From: Tropicimonas sediminicola
GTDB taxonomy: Bacteria; Pseudomonadota; Alphaproteobacteria; Rhodobacterales; Rhodobacteraceae
DNA length: 64,000 bases
NCBI RefSeq assembly: GCF_900188335.1
Contig: NZ_FZOY01000002.1
Location: 372,001 to 436,000, forward strand
Direction of reading: 5' to 3'
Shown: in pieces, positions 51,793 through 61,058 of the stretch
Layout: every line of letters starts with the position of its first letter
How positions within the stretch are numbered: the stretch's first letter is position 1
Notes under the pieces: model-generated
Seen by the model: the letters and a program-made list of their open reading frames with translations, nothing else
What the model was told of the DNA's origin: nothing
The model's database searches: none
Program-made: the position numbers and the translations under genes

Positions 51793-52819
51793 CACCACCC
51801 AGACCCCCTCTCCGCTGCCGGCCTTGTGGCGCAGAACCGACAAGGTGTGGCTGCTGATCGCCGCGATCCCGCTGGGCATCGCGCTGTTCGACGCGCCACA
51901 GGCGTTGGACACCATGACCTTCGCGCTCGGCGCGCTGGCCCACACCGCGCCGTTCATCCTGTTTGCGGTTCTGGCCGTCGCCTATCTCAAGGCGACCGGC
52001 GCCGAGACTCTGCTGGCCCGCGCCTTCGAGGGGCGCGAGACGCGGATGATCCTGCTCGCCGCCATGGCGGGCGGGCTCTCGCCCTTCTGTTCCTGCGAGG
52101 TCATCCCCTTCATCGCCGCCATGCTGGCCATCGGAGCGCCGCTCTCGGCGGTGATGGCCTTCTGGCTTGCCTCGCCGCTGATGGACCCCGCGATGTTCAT
52201 CATCACGACAGGCGCGCTCGGACTGGATTTCGCAGTTGCCAAGACGCTCGCGGCGGTCGGCGTGGGCCTGATGGGCGGTTTTGGCGTCAAGCTCTTCGCC
52301 AACTCCGCCATCTTTGTTGACCCGCTGCGCGAGAAGCCGCAGACAAGTTCCTGCTGTTGCTCGAAAAAGCCCCTCTCCGGGGAACCGGTCTGGAAGTTCT
52401 GGACCGAGCAGCCCCGGCGCGAGACCTTCGTCTCCACCGGCCGCAACAACGCGATCTTCCTCGCGAAATGGCTGTTGCTCGCTTACATCCTCGAGGCGCT
52501 GATGCTCACCCATGTTCCGGCCGAGTCGATCGCGCGCCTGCTCGGCGGCGAGGGGCTCTGGCCGATCCTCGTGGGTGCCCTTGTCGGCGCACCGGCCTAC
52601 CTCAACGGCTATGCCGCGGTGCCGCTGATCGACGCGTTGCTGCAACAGGGCATGTCGAACGGGGCCGCGATGTCCTTTGTGGTGGCCGGCGGAGTGAGCT
52701 GTATCCCGGCAGCCGTGGCCGTCTGGGCGCTGGTCAAGCCGCGGGTCTTTGCAGGTTACATCGGCTTCGCCCTCACCGGCGCGGTGCTGGCCGGAATCGC
52801 CTGGTCGCTGGCTGCCTGA
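51785..52819 (+). CDS. ArsP/DUF318-type permease
   Basis: A 344-residue membrane protein of the PF03773 permease family with about eight to ten helices. GGLSPFCSCEVIPFIAAML (about 98-116) has the family C-x-C motif in a membrane helix, and a cytoplasmic loop carries a Cys cluster SSCCCSKKP (about 197-205); the second half repeats GALVGAPAYLNGYAAVPLI and GVSCIPA. Members export methylated arsenicals (ArsP) or copper/zinc. ATG at 51785 overlaps arsR by eight bases, a two-gene resistance unit. Confidence 0.88.
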   Translation: MSDTTQTPSPLPALWRRTDKVWLLIAAIPLGIALFDAPQALDTMTFALGALAHTAPFILFAVLAVAYLKATGAETLLARAFEGRETRMILLAAMAGGLSPFCSCEVIPFIAAMLAIGAPLSAVMAFWLASPLMDPAMFIITTGALGLDFAVAKTLAAVGVGLMGGFGVKLFANSAIFVDPLREKPQTSSCCCSKKPLSGEPVWKFWTEQPRRETFVSTGRNNAIFLAKWLLLAYILEALMLTHVPAESIARLLGGEGLWPILVGALVGAPAYLNGYAAVPLIDALLQQGMSNGAAMSFVVAGGVSCIPAAVAVWALVKPRVFAGYIGFALTGAVLAGIAWSLAA

Positions 52820-52848
52820 TCCCGGCGCAACAGATGCTGACACGAGCT

Positions 52849-52879
52849 GGGCCGCGGGCGGAATGGCGCGCGGCCCTTT
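52849..52879 (+). terminator. Terminator after the ArsP-type permease
   Basis: GGGCCGCG and CGCGGCCC form an 8-bp stem with a 12-base loop followed by TTT. It lies 30 bases after the permease stop and before the capsule promoter. Confidence 0.55.
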
Positions 52880-52882
52880 GCG

Positions 52883-52912
52883 TTGGACCACCTGCACCAT
52901 TCACGACATACT
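52883..52912 (+). promoter_or_regulatory. Candidate promoter of kpsT-kpsE-kdsA
   Basis: TTGGAC (52883-52888), an 18-base spacer and CATACT (52907-52912). It would give a leader of about 80 bases before kpsT. Confidence 0.4.
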
Positions 52913-52997
52913 GGCGCCCAAAACGCCTGCGATGTTTAACCACAAGGAAACCCTGCGGGCCCAGAGTCGCGATAACTGGCCCCGCCTGGAACGGTGC

Positions 52998-53681
52998 ATG
53001 ATCGAGTTCAACAATGTCAGCAAGTCCTTCTGGACCGGCACGCAGCGCAAGGTCATCCTCGACCGTGCGAACCTGCGCGTGGAGCTTGGCCGGTCGCTGG
53101 GCATCCTGGCGCCCAACGGCACCGGAAAGACGACGCTGATCAACATGATGGCCGGGCTGGAGAAGCCAGACGAGGGAGAGATCCGGCGCAGCTGCCGCGT
53201 CTCCTTTCCGCTCGGCTTCATGGGCGGAGTCGTCCACCGCCACAGCGGAACCGAAAATGCCCGCTATATCGCCCGCCTGTACGGGCTGGACCCGGATTAC
53301 GTCGAGGCATTCGTGCGCTGGATGTGCGATCTCGAGGAGTATTTCGAGATGCCCGTGGGCACCTACAGCCAGGGCATGAAGGCCCGCTTCAGCTTTGCGC
53401 TGATGCTGGCGCTCGATTTCGAGATCTACCTGATCGACGAGGGCATGCCCAACACCACCGACGTGGAATTCAACCGGAAGGCCGGGGCGATCCTGCGCGA
53501 GCGACTGAAGCACACGACCGTCGTGATCGTGTCGCATCAGGCCAAGACGCTCGAGAAATTCGCCCGCAGCGCCGCCGTCCTGCGCGACGGCAGGCTCCAC
53601 ATGTTCGACACCCTGGAAGAAGCGAAACAGCTCTATGACTACCAAGGCCAAGGCCAGGAAATACCGTCTCAGGCGCAGTGA
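52998..53681 (+). CDS. Capsular polysaccharide ABC exporter ATPase (KpsT-like)
   Basis: ATPase of an ABC-2 polysaccharide exporter, 227 residues. Walker A APNGTGKTT (about 38-46), the KpsT-type signature YSQGMKARFSFALML (about 119-133), Walker B IYLIDEGM and switch His VSHQ are visible. The ATG at 52998 matches the family N-terminus MIEFNNVSKSF; an ATG at 52932 would add 22 residues. Its last 47 bases overlap kpsE. No kpsM permease gene is visible beside it. Confidence 0.9.
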   Translation: MIEFNNVSKSFWTGTQRKVILDRANLRVELGRSLGILAPNGTGKTTLINMMAGLEKPDEGEIRRSCRVSFPLGFMGGVVHRHSGTENARYIARLYGLDPDYVEAFVRWMCDLEEYFEMPVGTYSQGMKARFSFALMLALDFEIYLIDEGMPNTTDVEFNRKAGAILRERLKHTTVVIVSHQAKTLEKFARSAAVLRDGRLHMFDTLEEAKQLYDYQGQGQEIPSQAQ

Positions 53682-55293
53682 CGCGCTCGCCGAAGGCGTC
53701 TCGGCCGATGGGGTAGCGCGTGCCCGCGCCGCAATCCAGGCCGCGCGGAGCGCGTCCCAGGCGTCCGAAGCCGATGCAGCGCCGAACCCGGCCAACAGCG
53801 CCGACGCCCCCGCCGAGGCGCGGTCCGGCGAGATCTCCACGCCACAGGACGTCGCCTCCGAGACCGACATCGCCGCGATCCGGCGCGAGGGGCTGACCGG
53901 CCGCCAGCTTCGCCTCGCACGGCGCATGGCCCAGAAGCACGGGCTGGCGGTGACCTCGGATTTCGACGCCGTCCGCCAGCTCCGCGCCCGCGGGATCGAC
54001 CCGTTCGAGCGCGCCGCGATGCTTGAGCTCGTGCCGACCGAGGCCCGCACCGGTACGTCCGAGGCGAATTACCAGCTGCCGCAGACCGTGGAGCCCACCA
54101 AGCCCCCCGCCCTGCCCGAGGTTCCGCTCTCGCTGCCCGAGGACCGCGCCGGCGAGATCTATCGCATTCAGCAGGACATCGCCCGCCGTCGCCGCCGCAA
54201 CACGATGGCGCTCTTCGCCCGCCTCGCCGTCTTCGTCTTCCTGCCGACGCTGCTGGCCGGCTGGTACTACGCCGTCATGGCGACGCCGATGTACGCCACG
54301 AAATCCGAATTCGTGATCCAGCAGGCCGACATCTCCGCCTCCCCCGGCGGGCTTGGCAACCTGTTCCGCGGCACCGGCCTCGCCGTCCAGCAGGACAGCA
54401 CGACGGTGCAGTCCTACCTGCAATCGCGCGACGCGATGCTGCGGCTCGACGCCGATCTCGGCTTCAAGGCGCATTTCCAGCAGGACTGGATCGACCCGAT
54501 CCAGCGGCTCGACCCGGACGCGACCAACGAGGCCGCCTACAAGCTCTACACCCGCAACGTCCAGGTCGGCTTCGATCCTACGGAAGGCATCCTCAAGATG
54601 GAGGTGATCGCCGCCGACCCGCAGACCAGCCAGGCCTTTGCAGAGGCGCTGATAGGCTATGCCGAGGAGCAGGTCGACCAGCTGACGCAGCGGCTGCGCG
54701 AGGACCAGATGTCCGGCGCGCTGCAAAGCTACGAATCCGCCGAGCAGAAGGTGGCCGACGCGCAGGACCGCGTTCTGGCCCTTCAGGAAGAGCTTGGCGT
54801 GCTCGACCCGGTCTCGGAGACCGGCTCGATGATGCAGCAGATCACCACTTTCGAGGTCCAGCTTTCCGAGAAGAAACTGATGCTGGAGCAGCTGCTCTCG
54901 AATCCCCGCCCGAACGAGGCGCGTGTCGCCGGCACGAGCGGCGACGTCGCCCGGCTCGAAGCGCTGATCGAGGACCTGCGCGGTTCGATGACCGAGAGCG
55001 GCACCGGAAAGGCCTCGCTGGCACGCATCAGCGGCCAGCTCCGCATCGCCGAGGCGGACATGACCACCCGGCAGCTTCTGCTCCAGCAGGCCGCCACGCA
55101 GCTCGAGATGGCCCGGATCGAGGCCAACCGGCAGGTGCGCTACATGGCCGTCGGCGTGCGCCCCGTCGCGCCGGACGAGCCCACCTACCCGCGCGCCTTC
55201 GAGAACACGCTGCTGGCATTCGCGATCTTTGCCGGTATCTACCTGATGGTATCGCTGACCGCCTCGGTGCTGCGCGAACAGATCTCTGCTTGA
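53635..55293 (+). CDS. Capsule export inner-membrane protein (KpsE/CtrB-like)
   Basis: A 552-residue polysaccharide co-polymerase-type protein. A long basic and Ala-rich cytoplasmic N-terminus (about 1-185) precedes membrane helix 1 (about 190-212), then a periplasmic part with MYATKSEFVIQQAD, SYLQSRDAMLRLD and extended coiled coils (about 340-500), then PTYPRAFENT and helix 2 (about 520-545). The core matches KpsE/CtrB, which links inner and outer membrane parts of the capsule exporter; the extra N-terminal 180 residues are unusual. Overlaps kpsT by 47 bases and precedes kdsA. Confidence 0.88.
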   Translation: MTTKAKARKYRLRRSDALAEGVSADGVARARAAIQAARSASQASEADAAPNPANSADAPAEARSGEISTPQDVASETDIAAIRREGLTGRQLRLARRMAQKHGLAVTSDFDAVRQLRARGIDPFERAAMLELVPTEARTGTSEANYQLPQTVEPTKPPALPEVPLSLPEDRAGEIYRIQQDIARRRRRNTMALFARLAVFVFLPTLLAGWYYAVMATPMYATKSEFVIQQADISASPGGLGNLFRGTGLAVQQDSTTVQSYLQSRDAMLRLDADLGFKAHFQQDWIDPIQRLDPDATNEAAYKLYTRNVQVGFDPTEGILKMEVIAADPQTSQAFAEALIGYAEEQVDQLTQRLREDQMSGALQSYESAEQKVADAQDRVLALQEELGVLDPVSETGSMMQQITTFEVQLSEKKLMLEQLLSNPRPNEARVAGTSGDVARLEALIEDLRGSMTESGTGKASLARISGQLRIAEADMTTRQLLLQQAATQLEMARIEANRQVRYMAVGVRPVAPDEPTYPRAFENTLLAFAIFAGIYLMVSLTASVLREQISA

Positions 55294-55303
55294 GGACCCA
55301 ACC

Positions 55304-56137
55304 ATGATCGACGTCACCGTCGGGCCGCTGACCATCGGCAACGACCGCCCCCTCACCGTGATCGCAGGCCCCTGCCAGCTGGAAACCGCGGAGCATGCCC
55401 TGATGATCGCGCGCGCTATGTTCGAGGCCTGTGCCGCCGCCGGCGCGGGCTACGTGTTCAAGGCTTCGTACGACAAGGCCAACCGGACCTCCGTCTCCGG
55501 GCGTCGCGGCCCCGGCATGGCGGCCGGCCTCGAGATCCTCGCCCGCGTGCGCGAGGAAATCGGCTGCCCGGTCCTCACCGATGTCCACGCGCCGGAGCAA
55601 TGCGCCCCGGCCGCCGAGGCCGTCGACATCCTGCAGATCCCGGCGTTCCTCTGCCGGCAGACCGACCTGCTGCTCGCCGCAGGCGAGACCGGCGCAGTCG
55701 TCAACGTCAAGAAGGGCCAGTTCCTTGCCCCCTGGGACATGGACAACGTCGCGGCCAAGGTCGCCTCGACCGGCAACAGCCGCATCCTGCTGACCGAGCG
55801 CGGCAGCTCCTTCGGCTACAACACGCTGGTAACCGACATGCGCAGCCTGCCCCGGATGATGCAGACCGGCTACCCCGTGGTGATGGATGCAACCCACGCG
55901 GTGCAGCAGCCCGGCGGGCTCGGCGGCGCCAGCGGCGGCCAGCGCGAATTCGCCCCGGTGCTGGCTCGCGCCGCCGTCAGCCTCGGAATCGCGGCCGTCT
56001 TCATCGAGACTCACGAAGCCCCGGACACCGCCCCGTCCGACGGCCCCAACATGATCCCCCTCGCCGAGATGCCGGCCCTGATCGGGACGTTGATGGCATT
56101 CGATCAACTTGCAAAGGCCACGCCCCTCCGCATCTGA
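55304..56137 (+). CDS. kdsA: 3-deoxy-8-phosphooctulonate synthase
   Basis: KdsA condenses phosphoenolpyruvate with arabinose 5-phosphate to KDO-8-phosphate. The 277-residue protein has VIAGPCQLE (about 19-27), FKASYDKANRTS (about 50-61), QIPAFLCRQTDLL and TERGSSFGYNTLV, all canonical. GAGGA precedes the ATG. Position behind kpsT-kpsE suggests its KDO supplies the capsule's lipid linker as well as LPS. Confidence 0.95.
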   Translation: MIDVTVGPLTIGNDRPLTVIAGPCQLETAEHALMIARAMFEACAAAGAGYVFKASYDKANRTSVSGRRGPGMAAGLEILARVREEIGCPVLTDVHAPEQCAPAAEAVDILQIPAFLCRQTDLLLAAGETGAVVNVKKGQFLAPWDMDNVAAKVASTGNSRILLTERGSSFGYNTLVTDMRSLPRMMQTGYPVVMDATHAVQQPGGLGGASGGQREFAPVLARAAVSLGIAAVFIETHEAPDTAPSDGPNMIPLAEMPALIGTLMAFDQLAKATPLRI

Positions 56138-56219
56138 GAGGGGCGACAGGCAAATGCAAAAAATATGTCACAAGGGTCTTGCGGTGCCCGGAGGCTGCAA
56201 GTATGAACCGCTCCGCTGC

Positions 56220-56294
56220 TGGGGTGTAGCCAAGTGGTAAGGCAGCGGTTTTTGGTACCGTGTACCGTAGGTTCGAATCCTACCACCCCAGCCA
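56220..56294 (+). tRNA. tRNA-Gln (anticodon UUG)
   Basis: A 7-bp acceptor stem TGGGGTG (56220-56226) pairs with CACCCCA (56284-56290), followed by the discriminator G and an encoded CCA. The anticodon stem GCGGT/ACCGT carries the loop TTTTGGT with anticodon TTG; the T-loop GGTTCGAATCC is standard. It stands alone between kdsA and the unresolved region and is a possible integration landmark, though no second copy of its 3-prime end is seen. Confidence 0.96.
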
Positions 56295-56895
56295 TGAAAT
56301 CCCTTACGGATAGAAAAAATCAACGGGATCAATGCCCTTCCCGGGTGCGGATTTCGACGTTCTCCCGTCTCCGCCGGCCCCGCCGTGACGTCACGCCCTA
56401 CGTCCGCAAGCGCTGATCCAATGTCACACCCCTAGATGCCTGGAACACCGAGGACGTCGATGCGGGAGATGTCCGGGTTTGCTCCACGCGGGTGCGACAG
56501 ATTTATTTGAGCGAAGACATGCACCTGACCGAGCATCACCCTGCCGGGCGGCGTGTTCGCTCGTGGTCCGACCGCCGTGACAAGGATCCGGGCTCCGCAG
56601 ATTGGGCCTCTGTCGCCGATATGCTCAAGGACATTGGGTGTTCGCCCGCGATCGTTGCCAAGGCAGAACTGGCCCTTCATCCGATCCGTGACAATCTTTC
56701 CAGAGTGGGCAGGCATTTGAACTTCGCCCAATTAAGGCGACCGGGCGTTCGCTGGGCAGGGCGTCGTAGATGGCTTGGACGGCTTCAACCGCCCAGGTTG
56801 GCAATTTCGGTCTCTCGGCCCGGAAACTTCGCTTGGAGCAGCGCAGTGCTCCGCGCGATAGTGACCAAAGATGCCACCTGAAGGACCCGCCTCAC
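56295..56895. other. 600-base stretch without a supported gene
   Basis: Both strands have short open frames here (for example 56492-56881 plus, 56432-56731 minus), but none has a credible ribosome site, a family motif or codon use like its neighbours, and base composition is less G/C-rich. The best-looking is the minus frame with KGQFCLGNDRGRTPN and GPICGARILVTAVGP, which I cannot assign. It may be decayed mobile or gene remnant DNA next to the tRNA. Confidence 0.5.
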
Positions 56896-58623
56896 ATGCC
56901 CACCCCGACGACGCTCCGAAATCTGTCCGTTCCGGCCCTGGTATGCGCATTGGTCGGGGCGCCCGCCCTCGCGCAGGAGGAACGCCGGGAGCTGCCGCGA
57001 CTGGTGCTGCAGATCACCGTCGACCAGTTACGCGGGGATCTGCTCGACCGCTACGGACGGCATCTGGGCGATGACGGCTTCCGGCGGCTGCTCGAAGGCG
57101 GGGTGCACTTCGTCGACGTCCATCACCGGCACGCCAACACCGAGACGATCGTCGGACACACGACCCTCGCCACAGGCACCGACCCGGCGATTCACGGCAT
57201 GGTGGCAAACCTCTGGTTCGACCGGATCGCGGGCACCGAATTCTACAACGTGCAGGACCCGGACTTTCCTCTCGTGGGGGCCGCAGGCGTCGATGCCGAT
57301 GCGGAGATCGATCCGACCCAGCGGGCGGCCACGACCGACGGGCGCTCGCCGCGCAATATCCTGACCTCCACGATCTCGGACGAGATCGCACTGCATTTCG
57401 GGCCGGAGGCGAAGGTCTTCGGCGTCTCGGTCAAGGATCGCGGCGCCATATCGATGGCGGGCCACGCGGGCTCGGCCTACTGGTTCTCGAAATCCGATGG
57501 CCGCTTCGTGACCAGCACCTTCTACCGCGACACCTACCCCGAATGGATTGCCGACTGGGAGGCGAAAGGCGTGGTCGCGAGCTACGCAGACCGCGCCTGG
57601 GAACTCTCCTCCCCGCCGTCCGCCTACCTGTTCGGCAGCCGCGACGAGCAATCCTGGGAGCCGGTGGCCCCGCCCTGGGTGACGGACTTCCCCGGCTTCG
57701 GCCGCACTTTCCCGCACACCTGGGGCGCATTGGACGACAGGTATTTCACGACGCGCCTGACGCTCAGCCCCGCGGGCGACGAGATCACCGTGGATTTCGC
57801 GAAGGCGCTGATCGACGCCGAGGCGCTTGGGCAGGACGACGTGCCCGATTATCTCGCGGTGAGCCTGTCGTCGACGGATTACGTGGGCCACCTGTTCGGT
57901 CCGTCGAGCCTCGAGGCCGAGGACAACCTGCTCCGACTCGACCGAACGCTGGCAGACCTGCTGTCGCACGTGGATGCCCGGATCGGCCTCGACCGAACGC
58001 TGGTCGTCCTGTCGTCGGACCATGGCGCGCCCGAACATCCCGGCTATCTCGCGACCCTTGGCATCGAGGCCGACACGTTCGACTTCAGGCGGGTGGATAC
58101 CGAGCCGGGATTCGTCCGACTGACGGCGGAATTCGGCGAGAGCCGCGACCTGATCCTCAACTTCTCCAATCCCTACCTCTACCTCGACACCGCCGAGATC
58201 GAGGCGCGTGGTCTCGACCGCGCGGACGTGGAACGCGCGGTTGCGAAGGAGTTGGAGCAATTGCCGGGCATCGCCCATGCGATCACAAGTTCGGCCCTGC
58301 GCTCCGGTCAGGTGCCCCGCGGCAAGATCCACGACGCCGTTCTGGCCAATTTCCACAGCGACCGGTCGGGCGATATCTACATCGTCTTCGAACCGCACTG
58401 GTTCGTTGCCGATTTCGACGGGCTTACCGTGGCCTCGGCGCATGGCTCGCCCTGGAGCTACGACACACATGTCCCGATCATCGTCTCCGGCCCGGGCATC
58501 GAACCCTCACGGGTGGCTCGGCGGGTGGAAACGGTCGATGTGGCCCCGACAATCGCGGCCTACTTGGGTACCAAACCGCCATCCGGCTCCCTCGGGCAGC
58601 CGCTTGTCGAAACACTCCAGTAG
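56896..58623 (+). CDS. Secreted alkaline-phosphatase-superfamily phosphatase/phosphodiesterase (PafA-like)
   Basis: A 575-residue exported enzyme: signal peptide about 1-24 (ending ALAQE), then LQITVDQLRGDLLDRY with the first metal Asp, ANTETIVGHTTLATGT with the likely nucleophile Thr (about residue 84), LSSTDYVGHLFGP with Asp/His ligands, and LSSDHGAPEHPGY. This resembles Type I phosphodiesterase/PafA monoesterases that release phosphate from organic phosphates in the periplasm. The ATG at 56896 gives a proper signal peptide; a longer frame does not. No pho box was recognised upstream. Confidence 0.88.
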   Translation: MPTPTTLRNLSVPALVCALVGAPALAQEERRELPRLVLQITVDQLRGDLLDRYGRHLGDDGFRRLLEGGVHFVDVHHRHANTETIVGHTTLATGTDPAIHGMVANLWFDRIAGTEFYNVQDPDFPLVGAAGVDADAEIDPTQRAATTDGRSPRNILTSTISDEIALHFGPEAKVFGVSVKDRGAISMAGHAGSAYWFSKSDGRFVTSTFYRDTYPEWIADWEAKGVVASYADRAWELSSPPSAYLFGSRDEQSWEPVAPPWVTDFPGFGRTFPHTWGALDDRYFTTRLTLSPAGDEITVDFAKALIDAEALGQDDVPDYLAVSLSSTDYVGHLFGPSSLEAEDNLLRLDRTLADLLSHVDARIGLDRTLVVLSSDHGAPEHPGYLATLGIEADTFDFRRVDTEPGFVRLTAEFGESRDLILNFSNPYLYLDTAEIEARGLDRADVERAVAKELEQLPGIAHAITSSALRSGQVPRGKIHDAVLANFHSDRSGDIYIVFEPHWFVADFDGLTVASAHGSPWSYDTHVPIIVSGPGIEPSRVARRVETVDVAPTIAAYLGTKPPSGSLGQPLVETLQ

Positions 58624-58814
58624 AGCTCGCGGCGGAGGAATCCGCTCCGATCTGGCAAATTCGATGACCCGAAAGCAGCCAGGTGAGCCGTTTGGTCTGT
58701 CGGGGATGTCGAGTTCAACTCCTGTGCGAACCTGGGGCGACTGGAGCGTCTCACGGCGAAGACTGCTCCGAAGCGGTCATGCCTCAGAGGAACCCGGGTG
58801 GCTTTGGGCCGCGC

Positions 58815-59280
58815 GCATCCTACGCCTCAAGGTGTTTTCTTGGCAACGCGGAGGGGGTGTCGTCTCGCATCGCTGCCTTCGTCGGGCCCGTGGCGCCACA
58901 GGCATTGGTCGGGCATTCCCGGAAGATGCGCGATGGTCCTTTGGAGGCGTTGCGAATGGAGGCGTTGCGAATGTTGGCTACCGTGCGAATAGCCCCCATT
59001 GGGAAGGTTGTCAGCACCATATGCTCCCTGAACTTTGCGCCGACGACATGGGTTTTCTTCGCTATCAGGCTTTGGATCGCGGCGAAGCGGACCCCGAAGG
59101 AACCCGCGAAAAATCGGCTCCACCACGGGCCGCGTCCCGCTCTTGGCCGCACCGACGGCGGTGCCGATGAACGGCGGCTTCGGAGGTCGGCGTGTCTCGA
59201 ATGCGCGCGGCAGGGAATTACTGAAACAACCGCCGGGTGTTGCCATCGACACGGCATCACGGAATCGAGAGGCCAATGCG
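58815..59280 (-). pseudogene. Decayed 2-oxoacid dehydrogenase E1 beta subunit fragment
   Basis: Reading the minus strand in shifting frames recovers successive pieces of a pyruvate/acetoin/branched-chain dehydrogenase E1-beta subunit: AFET-PTSEAA, then PFIGTAVGAAKSGTRPVVEPIF, then HSQRL repeated, then IAHLPGM, then KAAMRDDTPS. The order and spacing fit the family (AFVGTAIGAA..RPVVE; THSQSLE..FAHVPGL; KAAIRDD.PV), but the frame changes at least twice. A perfect 15-base tandem duplication at 58943-58972 duplicates the SQRLH codons. Both ends of the gene are missing, and there is no E1-alpha or E2 nearby. Confidence 0.72.
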
Positions 59281-59381
59281 CACCTCCTGCGCCATGCCGT
59301 CGGACTCGGCGCGGGCAATCGCCGTTGCGGCGTCCTTCGGCACCGGGACGCCCCAGGCAATGGCGCCACCCACTCGCGCCT

Positions 59382-61058
59382 CTATGAAGCGCGAGCGACG
59401 GCGTCTGCCCGAATCCAGGCCGCCGCCTTTTCGGCGATCATAAGTGTGGGAGCGTTGGTGTTGCCGCTGGTGATCTCGGGCATGATGCTGGCATCCACGA
59501 CCCGCAGGCCGCTGACGCCCTTGACGCGCAACTGCGGATCGACGACCGCGTGGGCATCCTCCACCGTGCCCATCTTCGCCGTTCCAACCGGGTGAAAGAT
59601 CGTCGTGGCAATGTCTCCGGCCAGTTGCGCCAGCTCCTCTTCGCTCTGGAACTGAACGCCGGGCTTGTATTCCTCCGGCTCGAAGCGCTGCATGGCCGGT
59701 TGCGCCATGATCTGCCGGACCTGGCGCAGGCTCTCGGCGGCGACCTTCCGGTCGTCCTCCGTCGCGAGGTAGTTCAGCGTAATGGCGGGGCGGTCCCTGA
59801 AATCGGCGGAGCGGATACGGATATGGCCGCGGCTGCTCGGGTTCAGGTTGCACACGCTCACGGTGATCGCCGGGAAGTCGTGCAACGGCTCGCCGAAGGC
59901 CTCCAGGCTCAAGGGCTGAATGTGATATTCGAGATTGGCGTGCGCCCTGCCCGGATCGGAGCGGGTGAACGCCCCGAGCTGGCTCGGCGACATGCTCATC
60001 GGCCCGGAGCGTGTGAGGGCGTATTGAAGCCCGATCTTCATCTTGCCGAACACCGAGTGGAGCAGCATGTTCAGCGTCGGCGTGTGCCGGACCTTGAAGA
60101 CCGTGCGGATCTGCAGATGGTCCTGCAGGTTCTCGCCCACGCCGGGCGCATCCAGAACCACGTCGATGCCATGGGATTTCAGCAGCCCCGCCGGCCCGAC
60201 CCCCGAGAGTTGCAGGATCTGCGGCGTGTTCACGGCCCCCGCGGAGAGCACGACCTCCCGTCGGGCATCGACCTGAACCGACGTCCGCTCGCGGCACACG
60301 TGCACTCCCGAGCACCGGATGCGCCCTTCGGCGGTCCGCTCAAAGGTCAGCCTCTCGACCTGCGCATCTGTCCAGACCGTGAGGTTCTTGCGCGAGCGTG
60401 CCGGACGCAGAAAGGCCTTCGACGCATTCCAGCGCCATCCCGAGCGCTGGTTGACGTCGAAATACCCCACCCCGCTGTTGTCGCCGGAGTTGAAATCGTC
60501 GGTCTTGTCTATCCCGTACTGTTCGGCGGCGTCGGCAAAACTGTCCAGCACGTCCCACCGCAACCGCTGTTTCTCGATGCGCCACTCCCCGCCGTGGCCA
60601 TGCGTGTCCGAGAACCGGCTGTTGTGGCCGGTCGACGGGTCGGCCCCATCGTCGAGCCGGTAGTGATCCTCATGCGCCTTGAAGTCCTCCAGCGCGTTCT
60701 GCCAGGACCAGGCGGGCTCTCCGGTCAGCCGGGCCCAGTTGTCATAGTCGCGGGCCTGCCCCCGCATGTAGATCATCCCGTTGATCGACGAGCACCCGCC
60801 CAGCGTCTTGCCGCGCGGATAGATCAGGCTGCGCCCGTTCAGACCCACGTCGGCCTCGGTCCTGTACATCCAGTCGGCGCGCGGGTTGCCGATGCAGTAG
60901 AGATAACCGACCGGGATATGGATCCAGGGATAGGTGTCCGGCTTCCCGGCCTCCAGCAGCAGGACGCGCACCTGCGGATCCGCGCTAAGCCGGTTTGCCA
61001 GCAGGCACCCCGCCGTCCCGGCCCCCACGATGATGTAGTCGAATGGTTCTTGCGACAT
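59382..61058 (-). CDS. GMC-family FAD oxidoreductase (choline-dehydrogenase-like)
   Basis: A 558-residue flavoenzyme: FAD motif YIIVGAGTAGCLLANRLS (about 9-26), GKTLGGCSSINGMIYMRG (about 79-96), and at the end HPVGTAKMG with the catalytic His (about 495) and SGNTNAPTLMIAEKAA with the partner Asn. It oxidises an alcohol; choline is only one possibility, and there is no betB or betI beside it. The ATG at 61058 follows GGGGGAG; an upstream extension lacks support. Divergent from the NodB-like gene. Confidence 0.9.
   Translation of the reverse strand: MSQEPFDYIIVGAGTAGCLLANRLSADPQVRVLLLEAGKPDTYPWIHIPVGYLYCIGNPRADWMYRTEADVGLNGRSLIYPRGKTLGGCSSINGMIYMRGQARDYDNWARLTGEPAWSWQNALEDFKAHEDHYRLDDGADPSTGHNSRFSDTHGHGGEWRIEKQRLRWDVLDSFADAAEQYGIDKTDDFNSGDNSGVGYFDVNQRSGWRWNASKAFLRPARSRKNLTVWTDAQVERLTFERTAEGRIRCSGVHVCRERTSVQVDARREVVLSAGAVNTPQILQLSGVGPAGLLKSHGIDVVLDAPGVGENLQDHLQIRTVFKVRHTPTLNMLLHSVFGKMKIGLQYALTRSGPMSMSPSQLGAFTRSDPGRAHANLEYHIQPLSLEAFGEPLHDFPAITVSVCNLNPSSRGHIRIRSADFRDRPAITLNYLATEDDRKVAAESLRQVRQIMAQPAMQRFEPEEYKPGVQFQSEEELAQLAGDIATTIFHPVGTAKMGTVEDAHAVVDPQLRVKGVSGLRVVDASIMPEITSGNTNAPTLMIAEKAAAWIRADAVARAS

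Noticed and set aside
56432-56731. A 99-codon minus-strand frame after tRNA-Gln
   Set aside because: No ribosome site, no recognisable family, and a competing frame on the other strand; kept only as part of an unresolved region.
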